Shown here: piece by piece, positions 26,801-36,153 of the stretch
How positions within the stretch are numbered: the first letter of the stretch is position 1
Layout of the letters: each line of letters begins with the position of its first letter
NCBI RefSeq assembly: GCF_024637875.1
Contig: NZ_CP102451.1
Span: 1,057,001-1,121,000 of the forward strand
Direction of reading: 5' to 3'
DNA length: 64,000 nucleotides
DNA from: Vagococcus luciliae
GTDB lineage: Bacteria; Bacillota; Bacilli; Lactobacillales; Vagococcaceae
Notes under the pieces: generated by a model
Database searches by the model: none
Seen by the model: the letters and a program-made list of their open reading frames with translations, nothing else
Told to the model about the DNA's origin: nothing
Made by a program: the position numbers and the translations under genes

Positions 26801-29212
26801 GTCGATAACACAAAACCTAAGATAGAAAAAGTTGAGGTAACAAAATCAGGAAAACTATTAGTAGATGCAAGTGATAAGTTATCGGGGATTAAGCAAGACG
26901 TTGTAGCATTAAGCGTCAACGGTAAGAATTACAAAGTAGCACTTAGACAGATACCAAAAGGTGAGGAAAATGCAGGGAAATATGAAACGGTTCAAAAAAT
27001 TTCAAGTGTCTTTTCACCAGGGAAAAATCAAATAATTCTTGCATTGAGTGATCATGCAGGTAACGTTGAGTTTTCTTCAACAATCGAAGAACAAGGGAAC
27101 CAAGATAATTTATTAATTTACAACGTGTCTCCAAATCAAACCATTAGCCAAAATACAGTAGGGTATAACAAAGAGGACAGTACGTTTACTTTAATAGGAA
27201 GTTATGCAAAAGATACGTTACTTTATGTGGATGGTATAGAGGTTAAAACATCAAATAAAGGATTATTTGAAGTGAAGGTTCCAATTACTAAAGACAAGAC
27301 GGATTTTAACTTTACTTTAGACAAAGAAGGAAATGAACCTTTAGGGATATTACCTATAAAAGTAGATATCGAAGCACCAATTATTCAAGTGCAGGACTTG
27401 ACAGATGGTGTCATTAATACAACAAAAAATAATTATACAGTAACTGGACAGATAACAGATGCAAAAGAAGCTGTTATATATGATCCCAAAGAAGACGTTT
27501 CGATGCCACTTACATTAGATAATGGGGCATTTTCATATGATTTATCGCTTGTTTACGGGGATAATTTATACTTTGTTATTGCTGCTGACGATGCTGGTAA
27601 TGAAACCGTTCAACAAGTTGTTATTCACTCATCTGGTACGATAAAATTAGATGATACTTTCATTAAATTTGATAATATCGAATCAAGTTTATCTATTATT
27701 AATACAGAGAGTCCTGGCTATGATAAGGAAAATAAAGTGTTAACCATAACAGGTAAATTAGCTTATCCAGTTAAACAGTTTACATTAAATGGAGAGAAAG
27801 TTGATTATGATCCAACGACATTAGCGTTTAGCTACCAAATGAAAAATATTTCAACAGGTTCTTATCGATTAACTGCTTATGCACAAGATGATGATTTAAA
27901 TAATGGTCGACCTGTTGTTAATTATGGCTATACGATTTGGGTAGATGACAAATTACCAACGTTAACGTTAGATAATGTGGAACAAGATGAGTCAGGAAAA
28001 CTTGTAGGGTTTACTAATCATAATCCATATGTAGTAAAAGCAACGATTACAGATAACTTAGCTGGGTATAACTTAAGTATCAATCATAATCACGTTCATA
28101 CTGATTCAGATTATGATGTGTTTAATGAAGCATTTTTTGCTAATCGACCTGCTGTTGATGTAGCATATAAAGTAAAAATATTACCAGAAGAAACATCAAA
28201 AATGACAGCAACACTAACAGATTTAGTTGGGAATAAACAACAGTTAGATTTTGATATTAATCATCATAAAGATGAGTCTATTAGTGCGCCAGAGATTACG
28301 TCCAATGAAACATCATTAACCAATAAACCAATTATTCTAACACCAAAAAATAAAGAGTCTGTCATTAAACATGCTGGGAAATTCAGTGCGCCAGAGTTAT
28401 ATTATTCAACTGATCAAAACACTTGGACACTTGTGCCAGATACGATAACAGTCAGTCAAAATGGCGATTATTTCTTTAAATACAGTGACAAATATGGTAA
28501 TGAATCTCCAGTGACTCAAACAGTAATTCAAAATATTCGTTCTGAAATTAAAGCTCTCCCAACTGTCTCATTAAGCTCATATGGAGGAAAAGAAAAGCAA
28601 GTAACAGTTACTTTAGGTATGACGGCAAAGGATGAGCATACAAGTATTAAGTATAGTTTGGACGAAGGAAAAACATGGGAAGATTATAAAGATGCCTTTG
28701 TTGTTACAAAAAATAGTGTGTTACAAGTGAAAACAGTTGATACAGCATCTAATGAAAGTCCAGTATTTTCTGAAAATATTATGGTAAAACCATCATCTGT
28801 CGAAACGACTGATAGTGGTACACAAACAGATTTGCCAACTAAAAAAGAAGATGAATTAACGGAGGATAATGATAAAAAGGGAACAGACTCTGATGATAAA
28901 TCAAAAGAGGAAAAACCACCTTTTGAAAAAAATAAAGATAACTCAGAAAAAGATAAAGAAGATAAAAAATCTGAAAATAGCGTGATATCGCAAGCACCTA
29001 TTGGATTTATTGATGGAAATGTAAATAAATATAGTGCTAAATCAAATCAATCATCAACACAAAATACGCAACAAGGATCCAAAGCAACAAAAGCATTACC
29101 TAAAACTGGAGAAGTAGAGAATAAAAAAGTATTCATTTTAGGATTGTTAATGTTGTCATTACTTGCTATTAGCTGGTTTGGTAAACATAGAAAAGATAAA
29201 AAAAATAGTTAA
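23876..29212 (+). CDS. Cell-wall-anchored subtilisin-family protease (lactocepin / C5a-peptidase type)
   Basis: A 1778-residue surface protease. It has a signal peptide (about 1-32) and a propeptide region to about 190. The S8 catalytic domain has Asp-224 (IIDSGIDPSHKD), His-284 (GMHGQHVAG) and Ser-616 (GTSMASPFVAG). A PA insert domain lies at about 450-560. An Fn3-like C5a-peptidase domain follows from about 700, then several Big/Fn3-like repeats with DKLSGI and DNLAGY motifs, and a Lys/Glu/Asp-rich wall-spanning stretch. LPKTG is at residues 1741-1745, followed by a membrane helix and a basic tail. Likely roles are casein or peptide breakdown, or cleavage of host proteins. AAGGGG precedes the ATG; a terminator follows. 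Confidence 0.92.
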   Translation: MKKSVVKKSAVLMSSLLLLSTPILDATIVLAQENEKTSDKQTGKKQIEESLKKYLLEENASANKAYSKDFYARVNEQLKKDGLIQEKSSETTVDNSQRIRVLIQLDKEVAVDHVDLPTGSKSSVQSIEKATEKVVKKQSSLKTKIEKISGSQAKRSFGYLLNGFSIDVKVGDIEKIEALQGVISVTPAQVFYPTDTHANAIAEVQKVWEERKLHGEGMVISIIDSGIDPSHKDLFLSHPESGMLKKDSINKMDKGSYFSEKVPFGYNYADGSDDIVDVGDAGMHGQHVAGIAASNGDVKGVAPEAQLLAMKVFSNNKNIRGCYSDDVIAAIEDSVKLGADVINMSLGSVSANTDPEDPQNQAIKRASDAGVISVISAGNNSVSGTNDMHDTPKNLLDTSDMSTVGSPGVTTEALTVASSENSIVTMETLQDKLGHAVFNSVPELTDGSTTIFSKVETNYDVLNSERQLVDVGLGRKEDYTDDIKKVLKGNIALIKRGEISFTNKARLAKENGAVAAFIYNNTDGVVQMSLEDAEYPTIGLSDVDGEVLLQVAKDKKPVAFTLGKAEVDNKMYGKMSDFSSWGPTPELNFKPEISAPGGNIYSLANGNKYQTMSGTSMASPFVAGSQALILQAIKEKKLNLSGKELVKFAKDSAISTSVPMLDVAHTKEIISPRRQGAGEINVASAIENEVSLHYAPTKDSTIALKEIGRTTTINVTLTNHGNKEKEFTINDFGGVYTQATDANKEIYDTKIEKASLSTDKQTIKLAAGESKEVVFQLSLPYSFEEQQFVEGFIGFDGVDTPNLVIPYMGFFGKYSTGHTIDPLIYQDGHSAPTASGFLASNNNFILGMLKDDQGQSVVSPDAMAISPQNEDNIQDYSIPYLFFNRNFAKATYDIVDDKGETIKELYIAKNGRKDFYNTSSGKWTTHVVSQAKWSGTQYDKKSGKEEVVPDGRYQYKVTVSSQNDNSDQVTYIPVTVDNTKPKIEKVEVTKSGKLLVDASDKLSGIKQDVVALSVNGKNYKVALRQIPKGEENAGKYETVQKISSVFSPGKNQIILALSDHAGNVEFSSTIEEQGNQDNLLIYNVSPNQTISQNTVGYNKEDSTFTLIGSYAKDTLLYVDGIEVKTSNKGLFEVKVPITKDKTDFNFTLDKEGNEPLGILPIKVDIEAPIIQVQDLTDGVINTTKNNYTVTGQITDAKEAVIYDPKEDVSMPLTLDNGAFSYDLSLVYGDNLYFVIAADDAGNETVQQVVIHSSGTIKLDDTFIKFDNIESSLSIINTESPGYDKENKVLTITGKLAYPVKQFTLNGEKVDYDPTTLAFSYQMKNISTGSYRLTAYAQDDDLNNGRPVVNYGYTIWVDDKLPTLTLDNVEQDESGKLVGFTNHNPYVVKATITDNLAGYNLSINHNHVHTDSDYDVFNEAFFANRPAVDVAYKVKILPEETSKMTATLTDLVGNKQQLDFDINHHKDESISAPEITSNETSLTNKPIILTPKNKESVIKHAGKFSAPELYYSTDQNTWTLVPDTITVSQNGDYFFKYSDKYGNESPVTQTVIQNIRSEIKALPTVSLSSYGGKEKQVTVTLGMTAKDEHTSIKYSLDEGKTWEDYKDAFVVTKNSVLQVKTVDTASNESPVFSENIMVKPSSVETTDSGTQTDLPTKKEDELTEDNDKKGTDSDDKSKEEKPPFEKNKDNSEKDKEDKKSENSVISQAPIGFIDGNVNKYSAKSNQSSTQNTQQGSKATKALPKTGEVENKKVFILGLLMLSLLAISWFGKHRKDKKNS

Positions 29213-29218
29213 TACATC

Positions 29219-29254
29219 AAAAAGAAGAAGGATGGGAATTCCTTCTTCTTTTTT
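29219..29254 (+). terminator. Terminator of the protease gene
   Basis: AAAAAGAAGAAGGA pairs with TCCTTCTTCTTTTTT around a short loop, with a T-run. Confidence 0.85.
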
Positions 29255-29351
29255 AATACTTTGCAAATAATCTAGCATAAAATGAGAGTCTTATGTGTTA
29301 TTGTGGTATAGTTATATCATAAAATACTATAAAAGTGGGGAAGATGTCTTT

Positions 29352-29705
29352 ATGATAAAAGCAGTTGTTAAACAAATTGGTGAGCATTCAATGGATGCAA
29401 AAGATGAAATGATTATTTTATTTGGAGAAAAAGTAACAAATGAATTAGAAAAATTTTCTGTTATTCAAACAATTGAAACAGATGAACCGTTTAACATTGA
29501 AGTTGGTGGGACTATTTCTTTTGATGATCAAGAGTACCATGTTGTAAAAATTGGTCCTATAGCTAACAGACAATTAGACTCTATGGGCCATGTTTCATTA
29601 ATGTTTAAAAGTCCAGAAGGAATGGATGAATTATCTAACGCTATCTATTTAGAACCATATACATTCCCTGTCATTAATGAAGGGACTATTATTACATATC
29701 GTTAG
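29352..29705 (+). CDS. Orphan PTS glucitol/sorbitol EIIA-like protein lacking the phospho-histidine
   Basis: About 117 residues from ATG 29352; an in-frame ATG at 29295 would add an unrelated 19-residue leader. The layout matches GutA/SrlB: VVKQIG near the start, MIILFGE...ELEKFS, then FDDQEYHVVKIGPIANRQLDSMGHVSLMF and a C-terminal EGTII strand. Where the E. coli protein has FIHCH with the phospho-accepting His, this one reads VIQTI. No EIIB or EIIC gene is near. It may therefore be a non-catalytic relative. It lies 11 bp before the AI-2E-family transporter, suggesting co-transcription. Confidence 0.7.
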   Translation: MIKAVVKQIGEHSMDAKDEMIILFGEKVTNELEKFSVIQTIETDEPFNIEVGGTISFDDQEYHVVKIGPIANRQLDSMGHVSLMFKSPEGMDELSNAIYLEPYTFPVINEGTIITYR

Positions 29706-29716
29706 GGGGAAAGTAG

Positions 29717-30880
29717 TTGAAAGTAAAAAAAGAAGGAAATACCAAATCTTTATTTTATCGTTTATTTTTAAATAATAAACTTATCACTGGGTTAATGGTT
29801 ATATTGCTTGTATTATTGATATTATTAGTGTTTACACAAGTATCAAACTTATTTACACCAGTTGCACAATTTTTAGGTATTGTTGGTGTGCCAATCATTA
29901 TATCGGGATTATTATATTATTTATTAAATCCAGTCGTAAATTTTTTTGAGAGACGTGGTATTAAGCGTGTTTATACGATAAGTGCTCTTTTTATTACCAT
30001 TCTAGGTTTAATTATTTGGGGAATTGTCATCTTGATTCCTAAAATTGAATATCAGACCAAAAGTTTTGTCACAGAATGGCCTCATTATTGGGATATTATT
30101 GAACAAAAGACGACAGAATTTTTAGCTCTCCCAGCTTTAAGTGAGTTTAGTGAACCATTTGAAAAATATTTTAATGAATTAACAACATCTATTAGTAGTT
30201 TAGCTAAAACTATTTCAAAAACAACGTTTAATAGTCTTGGTAATATTGTGGGAGCTGTTGCGAATGTTGTTGTTACTACAATTACTGTTCCGTTTATTTT
30301 ATTTTATTTATTAAAAGATGGAAAACAACTTGTACCATACATTACACCTGTAATACCAACTAAAATGAGAAAACCAACGCTTAAAGTGTTGGAAGATATT
30401 AATAAGCAATTATCTTCTTATGTTAGAGGTCAAGTGACAGTTGCCTTTGCAGTAGCTGTTATGTTTATGATTGGTTTTAGTGTAATAGGATTGGAATATA
30501 GTGTGACGTTAGGTATCTTGGCTGGTGTACTAAATCTCATTCCTTATATTGGTTCAGCTTTAGCAACTATCCCAGCAATTGTTTTAGCGTTGGTAAATGG
30601 TCCTAAGATGTTAATAGCTGTGATTATTGTTTTTGTTTTGGAACAAACAATTGAAGGTAGAGTCGTATCGCCACTTGTTTTAGGTAGTCAATTAGATATT
30701 CATCCTATTACCATTATTTTTGTATTATTATCAGCTGGTAAACTATTTGGTGTACTGGGCGTTATCTTAGGGATTCCTGGATATGCGGCCATTAAAGTTA
30801 TCGCAATCCATTTATTTACTTGGTACAAGGAAGTGTCAGGATTATATGAAGAAGAAAAAGAGGATACAACTTTAGTGTAA
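29717..30880 (+). CDS. AI-2E family transporter
   Basis: A 387-residue membrane protein with about eight helices. Visible family motifs include PFILFYLLKDGK, the SYVRGQ segment and GVLNLIPYIGSALATIPA, followed by VVSPLVLGSQLDIHP and a Gly-rich last helix. The family (TqsA/YdbI-like) includes exporters of autoinducer-2 and Na+/H+ antiporters, so the cargo is unknown. The start is TTG at 29717 behind AGGGGGAAAG. A terminator follows. Confidence 0.88.
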   Translation: MKVKKEGNTKSLFYRLFLNNKLITGLMVILLVLLILLVFTQVSNLFTPVAQFLGIVGVPIIISGLLYYLLNPVVNFFERRGIKRVYTISALFITILGLIIWGIVILIPKIEYQTKSFVTEWPHYWDIIEQKTTEFLALPALSEFSEPFEKYFNELTTSISSLAKTISKTTFNSLGNIVGAVANVVVTTITVPFILFYLLKDGKQLVPYITPVIPTKMRKPTLKVLEDINKQLSSYVRGQVTVAFAVAVMFMIGFSVIGLEYSVTLGILAGVLNLIPYIGSALATIPAIVLALVNGPKMLIAVIIVFVLEQTIEGRVVSPLVLGSQLDIHPITIIFVLLSAGKLFGVLGVILGIPGYAAIKVIAIHLFTWYKEVSGLYEEEKEDTTLV

Positions 30881-30881
30881 T

Positions 30882-30918
30882 AAAAAAGTCACCAATTAAT
30901 GATATTGGTGGCTTTTTT
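30882..30918 (+). terminator. Terminator after the AI-2E transporter gene
   Basis: AAAAAAGTCACCAAT pairs with ATTGGTGGCTTTTTT (one G-T pair), with a T-run. The next 220 bp to the LysR gene show nothing identifiable. Confidence 0.85.
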
Positions 30919-31138
30919 CTATTGTTAAAGAGATTTTAAAATTTATGACAGTATTTTTCACATTTAGTTACAAAAAGAGTCATAAATAAATGATTTAATA
31001 AGAGTGCTCTTAGCTAAGAAATATTTTAAAGAATTTTTAAACGTAATATGTCATTCATCAAATTTATATGAGTTGTTTCTTTAATTTTAATTTGTTATTA
31101 AACTAATCAAAAAGTATTTTTTAAATGATTAAATATAA

Positions 31139-31993
31139 TTAAAATGATAACAATTCGGTCATAATTTGTGGAAAATATCGATGTTTTAGATAAATCCATT
31201 TATAAGAATAATGTAACTTTGGATGGGTAAGTTTATGGACATGAATACTTTTGGGCAATTCATTAAGTAAAAATTCTGGAACAAAACTGATACATTGTTT
31301 AGTCTTTATAAGTTGTAAAAGTAATTTAACATCTGTACAGCTTGTTATTTGTTTTTTGCTATTAGTAGTAAGATTTAACCAAATAACAAGATCCTTATAA
31401 AGTTCTTCTTCTTTATGCAATGGTAAAATGATATCTTTTGATTGATTAAGAATTTCATTCATTGTCCAATGTTTGTCATAGTTCTCAGAGTAAACGAGGT
31501 AAACAGGAACCGTTTCTTTGTGAGCTATAGTATATTCTTCTTGATCAAGAGTGTAGTGAGTCAAAGCTACATCGATTTGTCTTTCATCCAGCATTTCTTT
31601 TAATGTGAATTGATCATTTTGAAAAAAATTGAGTTTAATATCAGGATATTTTTTTAAATAGTCTTTAATGTTTGTATATAATACTGTAGATAAGAGTGAA
31701 TCCACTCCGATGTTAAGGGAGCCTAGAGTTCCTACTGTACTATCGTGAATACGTTGTTTCGCTAAGTTGATTTGGGCAATAATAGATAACGCCTCGTTAT
31801 ACATAATACGACCACTAGGGGTAAGATGATGTTGTTTTTTGTGACGTTCAACTAAAATGGTCCCTAATTCAGTTTCTAATTGTTTAAGCATTTGACTTAA
31901 TGCTGATTGAGCAATATTTAATTTTTTAGCAGCGTCGGAAATCGTATTTGCTTCGGCAATTGCAACAAAATAAGTTAGCTGTCTTATGTCCAT
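31139..31993 (-). CDS. LysR family transcriptional regulator
   Basis: A 284-residue regulator. It has an N-terminal winged helix (MDIRQLTYFVAIAEANTISDAAKKLNIAQSALS, residues 1-60) and a LysR substrate-binding domain from about residue 90 (LNIGVDSLL). It is divergent from a small hypothetical gene at 32143, the usual layout for a LysR target, but that small protein gives no clue to the effector. GGAGG lies before the ATG. Confidence 0.9.
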   Translation of the reverse strand: MDIRQLTYFVAIAEANTISDAAKKLNIAQSALSQMLKQLETELGTILVERHKKQHHLTPSGRIMYNEALSIIAQINLAKQRIHDSTVGTLGSLNIGVDSLLSTVLYTNIKDYLKKYPDIKLNFFQNDQFTLKEMLDERQIDVALTHYTLDQEEYTIAHKETVPVYLVYSENYDKHWTMNEILNQSKDIILPLHKEEELYKDLVIWLNLTTNSKKQITSCTDVKLLLQLIKTKQCISFVPEFLLNELPKSIHVHKLTHPKLHYSYKWIYLKHRYFPQIMTELLSF

Positions 31994-32142
31994 GTGATTT
32001 CCTCCTTCCTGATTATAAAATAATTAAAAAATGAGATTATTCTAATGATATCAAAAAAAGAGATAAACGTCATTACTAAATTAAATAGAAAATAAATTTC
32101 TTTGTCATTGTACAATTAATAAATAATAATGGAGTGTTTAAA

Positions 32143-32433
32143 ATGGAAATTAAAGAAAAAAAAGAAGAAAAAGTTATTCATAATATTGTAAAGAGTATCG
32201 AAAAAATGGATAAGCATTTAGATGATATAAAACAAGAAGGAAAATTGACACAAACAAGGTTAAAGGAATGGTTTTTTGAAAAAGAAGTATTATATGATAT
32301 TAGACATATACTACATGAAATTGACAAATATGATGGCTATAATCTAAATAAAATTCAACCAATCGATGAAAATTTTTTGGAACTTGGCTTAGATTCAGAA
32401 ACGGCTTCTTTTATGAGGGATTACTTTGGTTAA
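32143..32433 (+). CDS. Small hypothetical protein
   Basis: 96 residues from ATG 32143 with GGAG 8 bases upstream; the in-frame GTG 32134 overlaps that ribosome site. The protein is charged, helical and soluble (KKEEKVIHNIVKSIEKMDKHL, later KEWFFEKEVLYDIRHIL). I do not recognise it. It is divergent from the LysR gene and ends in a strong terminator. Confidence 0.7.
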   Translation: MEIKEKKEEKVIHNIVKSIEKMDKHLDDIKQEGKLTQTRLKEWFFEKEVLYDIRHILHEIDKYDGYNLNKIQPIDENFLELGLDSETASFMRDYFG

Positions 32434-32436
32434 AAT

Positions 32437-32478
32437 AAAAAAGATGAACTTGATGATGTAATCAAGTTCATCTTTTTT
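32437..32478. terminator. Bidirectional terminator between the small gene and zwf
   Basis: A perfect 18-bp stem, AAAAAAGATGAACTTGAT with ATCAAGTTCATCTTTTTT, and a 6-base loop; T-runs both ways. Confidence 0.88.
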
Positions 32479-32479
32479 A

Positions 32480-33988
32480 TTATAATAATTCTTTTTCTCT
32501 ATACCATTGATCAGGTTCCCAAACCCATGAACGTCCATCGTTTTCAAGTAAGTCGAAGGCTTCTTTAGGTCCCATCGTCCTAGCAGGATACGTTGGGATG
32601 TTAGAATTGTCCTTGTCCCATACATGTTTAATAACATCGACAATTTTCCATGATGCTGCTACTTCATCCCAATGAGTGAAGTTAGTGGCATCTCCTTTTA
32701 GGCAGTCTAAAAGTAATTTTTCATATGCTTCAGGACTGTTTTCTAATGTTTCACTTGAGTGACGGTAATTTAGTTTAACAGGATCCATTGCAAAGCCTGA
32801 TCCGATTTCTTTTCCATTTAATGTTAAAGAAAATCCTTCAGTAGGCTGGATATAAATGGTTAAAATATTTTCAGGAATATCTTCTGTTTGATCTGCTGAA
32901 CGGAATACGTTAATTGGTGTTGTTTTAAAGACAATATTAATACGTGTTCCTTTTTCAGTTAGACGTTTCCCAGTACGAATATAAAAAGGAACACCTGCCC
33001 AACGAAACGTATCAATCATTAATTTTCCGGCCACAAATGTTTCAGTTGAAGAGGTAGGGTCGACATCTTTTTCTTCATGATACCCTGGGAATTGATTACT
33101 ACCAAGATGACCTTTAGAATATTGTCCTCGTACAAAATTTTCTTTGACTTCTTTTTCGTTGTAGATACGAATAGATTCTAATGCACTAATCTTTTCAGTT
33201 CGAATGGCGTGATCAGAAAAGATGGTTGGTGGTTCCATAGCTAAAAGGGCGACTATTTGTAGAATATGATTTTGTACCATATCCTTTAATGCACCACTCT
33301 TATCATAATACCCTCCGCGCTCTTCTACACCTAAAGATTCTGCCAACGTGATTTGAACATTATCAATATAGTAGTGATTCCATAACGATTCAAAAATATT
33401 ATTTCCAAAACGAATGGCAGAAATATTTTGAACCATCTCTTTTCCTAAGTAATGATCAATACGGAAAATCTGATCTTCAGTAAATGCGGCAGAAATAGAA
33501 TCATTTAATTCTTTTGCTGTTTGATAATCTGTTCCAAATGGTTTTTCGATAATCAAACGGTTGAAACCATTCTCACTTAAAATATGCTCAGATTTAATGT
33601 GTTGAGCAATTGTTCCAAAGAAACTTGGTGCCATAGCTAGGTAAAATACACGATTACCATCCAATTGGTAAGTATCATCTAGTTCACTAGCAAGTTTTTC
33701 AAGAGTGACATACTCTTGTGTGTTGGTAACATTATGTGCTTGATAATAAAAATGTGATGTAAAAGAATCAAGTTCTTTTGGGGTAGGATTTAATTCTTGA
33801 ATACTGTCTGTTACGACTTCTCTAAAGTGCTCATTTGTCCATTCGCGACGAGCTGTTCCTATAACAGCAAAATGTTTGTTGATAGCTCTTTTACGAAATA
33901 AACGAAAAAGAGACGGATAAAGTTTTCTTTTAGCTAAATCTCCAGTTCCCCCAAAGATGATGAATAATGCTTTATTGTCTTGTGTCAT
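32480..33988 (-). CDS. zwf: Glucose-6-phosphate 1-dehydrogenase
   Basis: 502 residues from ATG 33988, chosen for the usual N-terminus and the AGGA site upstream; the open frame runs 27 codons further without support. It catalyses glucose-6-phosphate to 6-phosphogluconolactone with NADP, the entry to the oxidative pentose phosphate pathway. The cofactor site is FGGTGDLAKRKLYPSLF (residues 11-27), and RIDHYLGKEMVQN holds the substrate-binding and catalytic His and Lys. Length is normal for the family. Transcribed alone. Confidence 0.95.
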   Translation of the reverse strand: MTQDNKALFIIFGGTGDLAKRKLYPSLFRLFRKRAINKHFAVIGTARREWTNEHFREVVTDSIQELNPTPKELDSFTSHFYYQAHNVTNTQEYVTLEKLASELDDTYQLDGNRVFYLAMAPSFFGTIAQHIKSEHILSENGFNRLIIEKPFGTDYQTAKELNDSISAAFTEDQIFRIDHYLGKEMVQNISAIRFGNNIFESLWNHYYIDNVQITLAESLGVEERGGYYDKSGALKDMVQNHILQIVALLAMEPPTIFSDHAIRTEKISALESIRIYNEKEVKENFVRGQYSKGHLGSNQFPGYHEEKDVDPTSSTETFVAGKLMIDTFRWAGVPFYIRTGKRLTEKGTRINIVFKTTPINVFRSADQTEDIPENILTIYIQPTEGFSLTLNGKEIGSGFAMDPVKLNYRHSSETLENSPEAYEKLLLDCLKGDATNFTHWDEVAASWKIVDVIKHVWDKDNSNIPTYPARTMGPKEAFDLLENDGRSWVWEPDQWYREKELL

Positions 33989-34171
33989 CTTATTTCCTAC
34001 TTTCCTAACAATATATCTGAATAATCTTATTATTGGTCTTATTTTACTTGTAAAAGACGGACAAATCAATAAATTAGAGTTTTATGAGAATCTTTTTTAC
34101 TTAATCGCCATGATAAGATAAACAGTATTTTTATGATATAATTGATTAAAAACATATGAGAGGTTGATAAT

Positions 34172-34903
34172 ATGATAAATACGTTTACTGAAAAGTACAC
34201 AATTCCTTATTATGATTGTGATGCTGAAGGGTTATTAAAAGTTCCAACACTGATAAAGATGATGATACGTACTTCTGGTAATCAAAGTGATTCTTTAGGT
34301 GTTAATGAGATGTTACTTCAAAGTTTTAATATCAATTGGATTATTACTGAACATGATTTAACCATACATTCTTTACCAGTTTCTGGAGATGATGTTTTTA
34401 TAACGACTCAAGCTGAAAGTTATAATAAATATTTTTGTTATCGAAAATTTTGGTTACACGATAAAAAAAACAATGAATTGGCTTTTATGGAGTCAACCTT
34501 TGCACTAATGGACAATACCACCAGAAAAGTTCATGCCGTTCCAGATGAGGTTATTTTACCATTTCAATCTGAAAAAACAAAACGAATAAAACGTGGAGAA
34601 AAAATTCCAACATTACAATCGGAATCAATCAATCGCTCGTTTGGTGTGAGTTTTTGGGACATTGATGATAATCATCATGTTAATAATGCCACCTACCCTG
34701 CTTGGATGATGGATAGTATGTCTTATGATTTTTTGATTAGTCATGTTCCAAGTCGAGTAATCATTAAATTTAATAAAGAAATTCGCTATGGGGAAGCAGT
34801 GGATAGCTATATTGAGGAAATAGATGATAATAAAACACTTCATCAAATAAAATCTGGTACAGATATATGTGCAGATGGTTTGATAAAGTGGGAAATACGA
34901 TAG
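34172..34903 (+). CDS. Acyl-ACP thioesterase
   Basis: 243 residues with a tandem hot-dog layout. YDCDAEGLLKVPTLIKMM starts the first half and FWDIDDNHHVNNATYPAW, with the catalytic Asp/Asn/His set, starts the second. The enzyme frees fatty acids from acyl carrier protein in the cytosol. In lactic acid bacteria such thioesterases are common and also feed exported or recycled fatty acids. Transcribed alone, divergent from zwf. GAGAGG lies before the ATG. Confidence 0.88.
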   Translation: MINTFTEKYTIPYYDCDAEGLLKVPTLIKMMIRTSGNQSDSLGVNEMLLQSFNINWIITEHDLTIHSLPVSGDDVFITTQAESYNKYFCYRKFWLHDKKNNELAFMESTFALMDNTTRKVHAVPDEVILPFQSEKTKRIKRGEKIPTLQSESINRSFGVSFWDIDDNHHVNNATYPAWMMDSMSYDFLISHVPSRVIIKFNKEIRYGEAVDSYIEEIDDNKTLHQIKSGTDICADGLIKWEIR

Positions 34904-34989
34904 TTTTATGATCAGGATAAATGAAATTTGCATATTGAGTTAAAATCGTTCACACTTAAATAAACTAAATAAAAAGGAGTTGCAAAATT

Positions 34990-36153
34990 TTGATTGAATT
35001 TCAAAATGTATCGAAAATTTATAAAGGAAATAAAAAGGCAGTATCTGACATAAATTTATCATTTGGGGATGGTGAATTTATTTGTTTTATCGGAACAAGT
35101 GGTAGCGGTAAAACCACTGCAATGCGTATGGTTAATCGTATGATTGAACCAACATCAGGAAAGATTTTAATTGATGGAAAAGATATCACAAAAGAAAATC
35201 CTGTTGATTTAAGACGTAGTATTGGATATGTCATCCAAAATATTGGCTTATTACCTCATATGACAATCCGAGAAAATATTACATTGGTACCGAAATTATT
35301 AAAATGGCCAGAAGAAGAACGTGATGAAATCGCTGAAAGATTGATTACATTAGTTGAATTGCCAAAAGAAATGTTGGATAGATATCCAAGTGAATTATCT
35401 GGAGGTCAACAACAGCGTATCGGTGTTATAAGAGCTTTAGCAGCTGACCAAAATATTATCTTGATGGACGAACCATTTGGAGCACTTGACCCAATTACTC
35501 GTGATTCTTTACAAGACTTTGTTAAGGAACTTCAAGAAAAGATGGGTAAGACGATTGTCTTTGTTACTCATGATATGGATGAGGCTTTAAAATTGGCTAC
35601 AAAGATTGTTGTCATGAGTCACGGTAAAGTTGTTCAATGTGATACCCCAGAAAATATTTTACGAAACCCAGCTAATGATTTCGTTCGTGAGTTGATAGGA
35701 GAAGAACGTTTGATGCATAGCCAACAAGATTTTATTACAGTTGGTGAAGTGATGATGAAACGAGCTATTTCCATTACGCCAGAAAAATCATTATCTCAAG
35801 CGATTCGTTTGATGCGTGAAAAACGAGTAGATACTTTACTTGTTGTTGACGGAAATAACGTATTAAAGGGATTTATTGATGTGGAATCAATAAATGATAA
35901 GCGTGGGTATTCAACTAGCGTTGGAGATATTATGGAACTGGATGTGTTTTACATTAAACAAACAGCTTTACTAAGAGATGCGATTCAACGTATTTTAAAA
36001 CGTGGGCTTAAATATGTTCCTGTTGTTGATGACAATAAAAAATTAGTTGGCATTTTAACACGTTCTTCTCTAGTGGACATGGTTTATGATACGATTTGGG
36101 GAGAAGAGGAATCATCAGCCGATGATACTCCAGTGGAAAAGGAGGAAGCATAA
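34990..36153 (+). CDS. opuCA: Glycine betaine/carnitine/choline ABC transporter ATP-binding protein (OpuCA type)
   Basis: 387 residues. The ATPase domain has GTSGSGKTT, signature LSGGQQQR and Walker [13 protein letters not shown]. Two C-terminal CBS domains follow (residues about 250-370), which in this family sense ionic strength and gate transport. Start is TTG 34990 with AAAAAGGAG upstream. First of four opuC genes; the stop overlaps the opuCB start by one base (TAATG). Confidence 0.93.
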   Translation: MIEFQNVSKIYKGNKKAVSDINLSFGDGEFICFIGTSGSGKTTAMRMVNRMIEPTSGKILIDGKDITKENPVDLRRSIGYVIQNIGLLPHMTIRENITLVPKLLKWPEEERDEIAERLITLVELPKEMLDRYPSELSGGQQQRIGVIRALAADQNIILMDEPFGALDPITRDSLQDFVKELQEKMGKTIVFVTHDMDEALKLATKIVVMSHGKVVQCDTPENILRNPANDFVRELIGEERLMHSQQDFITVGEVMMKRAISITPEKSLSQAIRLMREKRVDTLLVVDGNNVLKGFIDVESINDKRGYSTSVGDIMELDVFYIKQTALLRDAIQRILKRGLKYVPVVDDNKKLVGILTRSSLVDMVYDTIWGEEESSADDTPVEKEEA

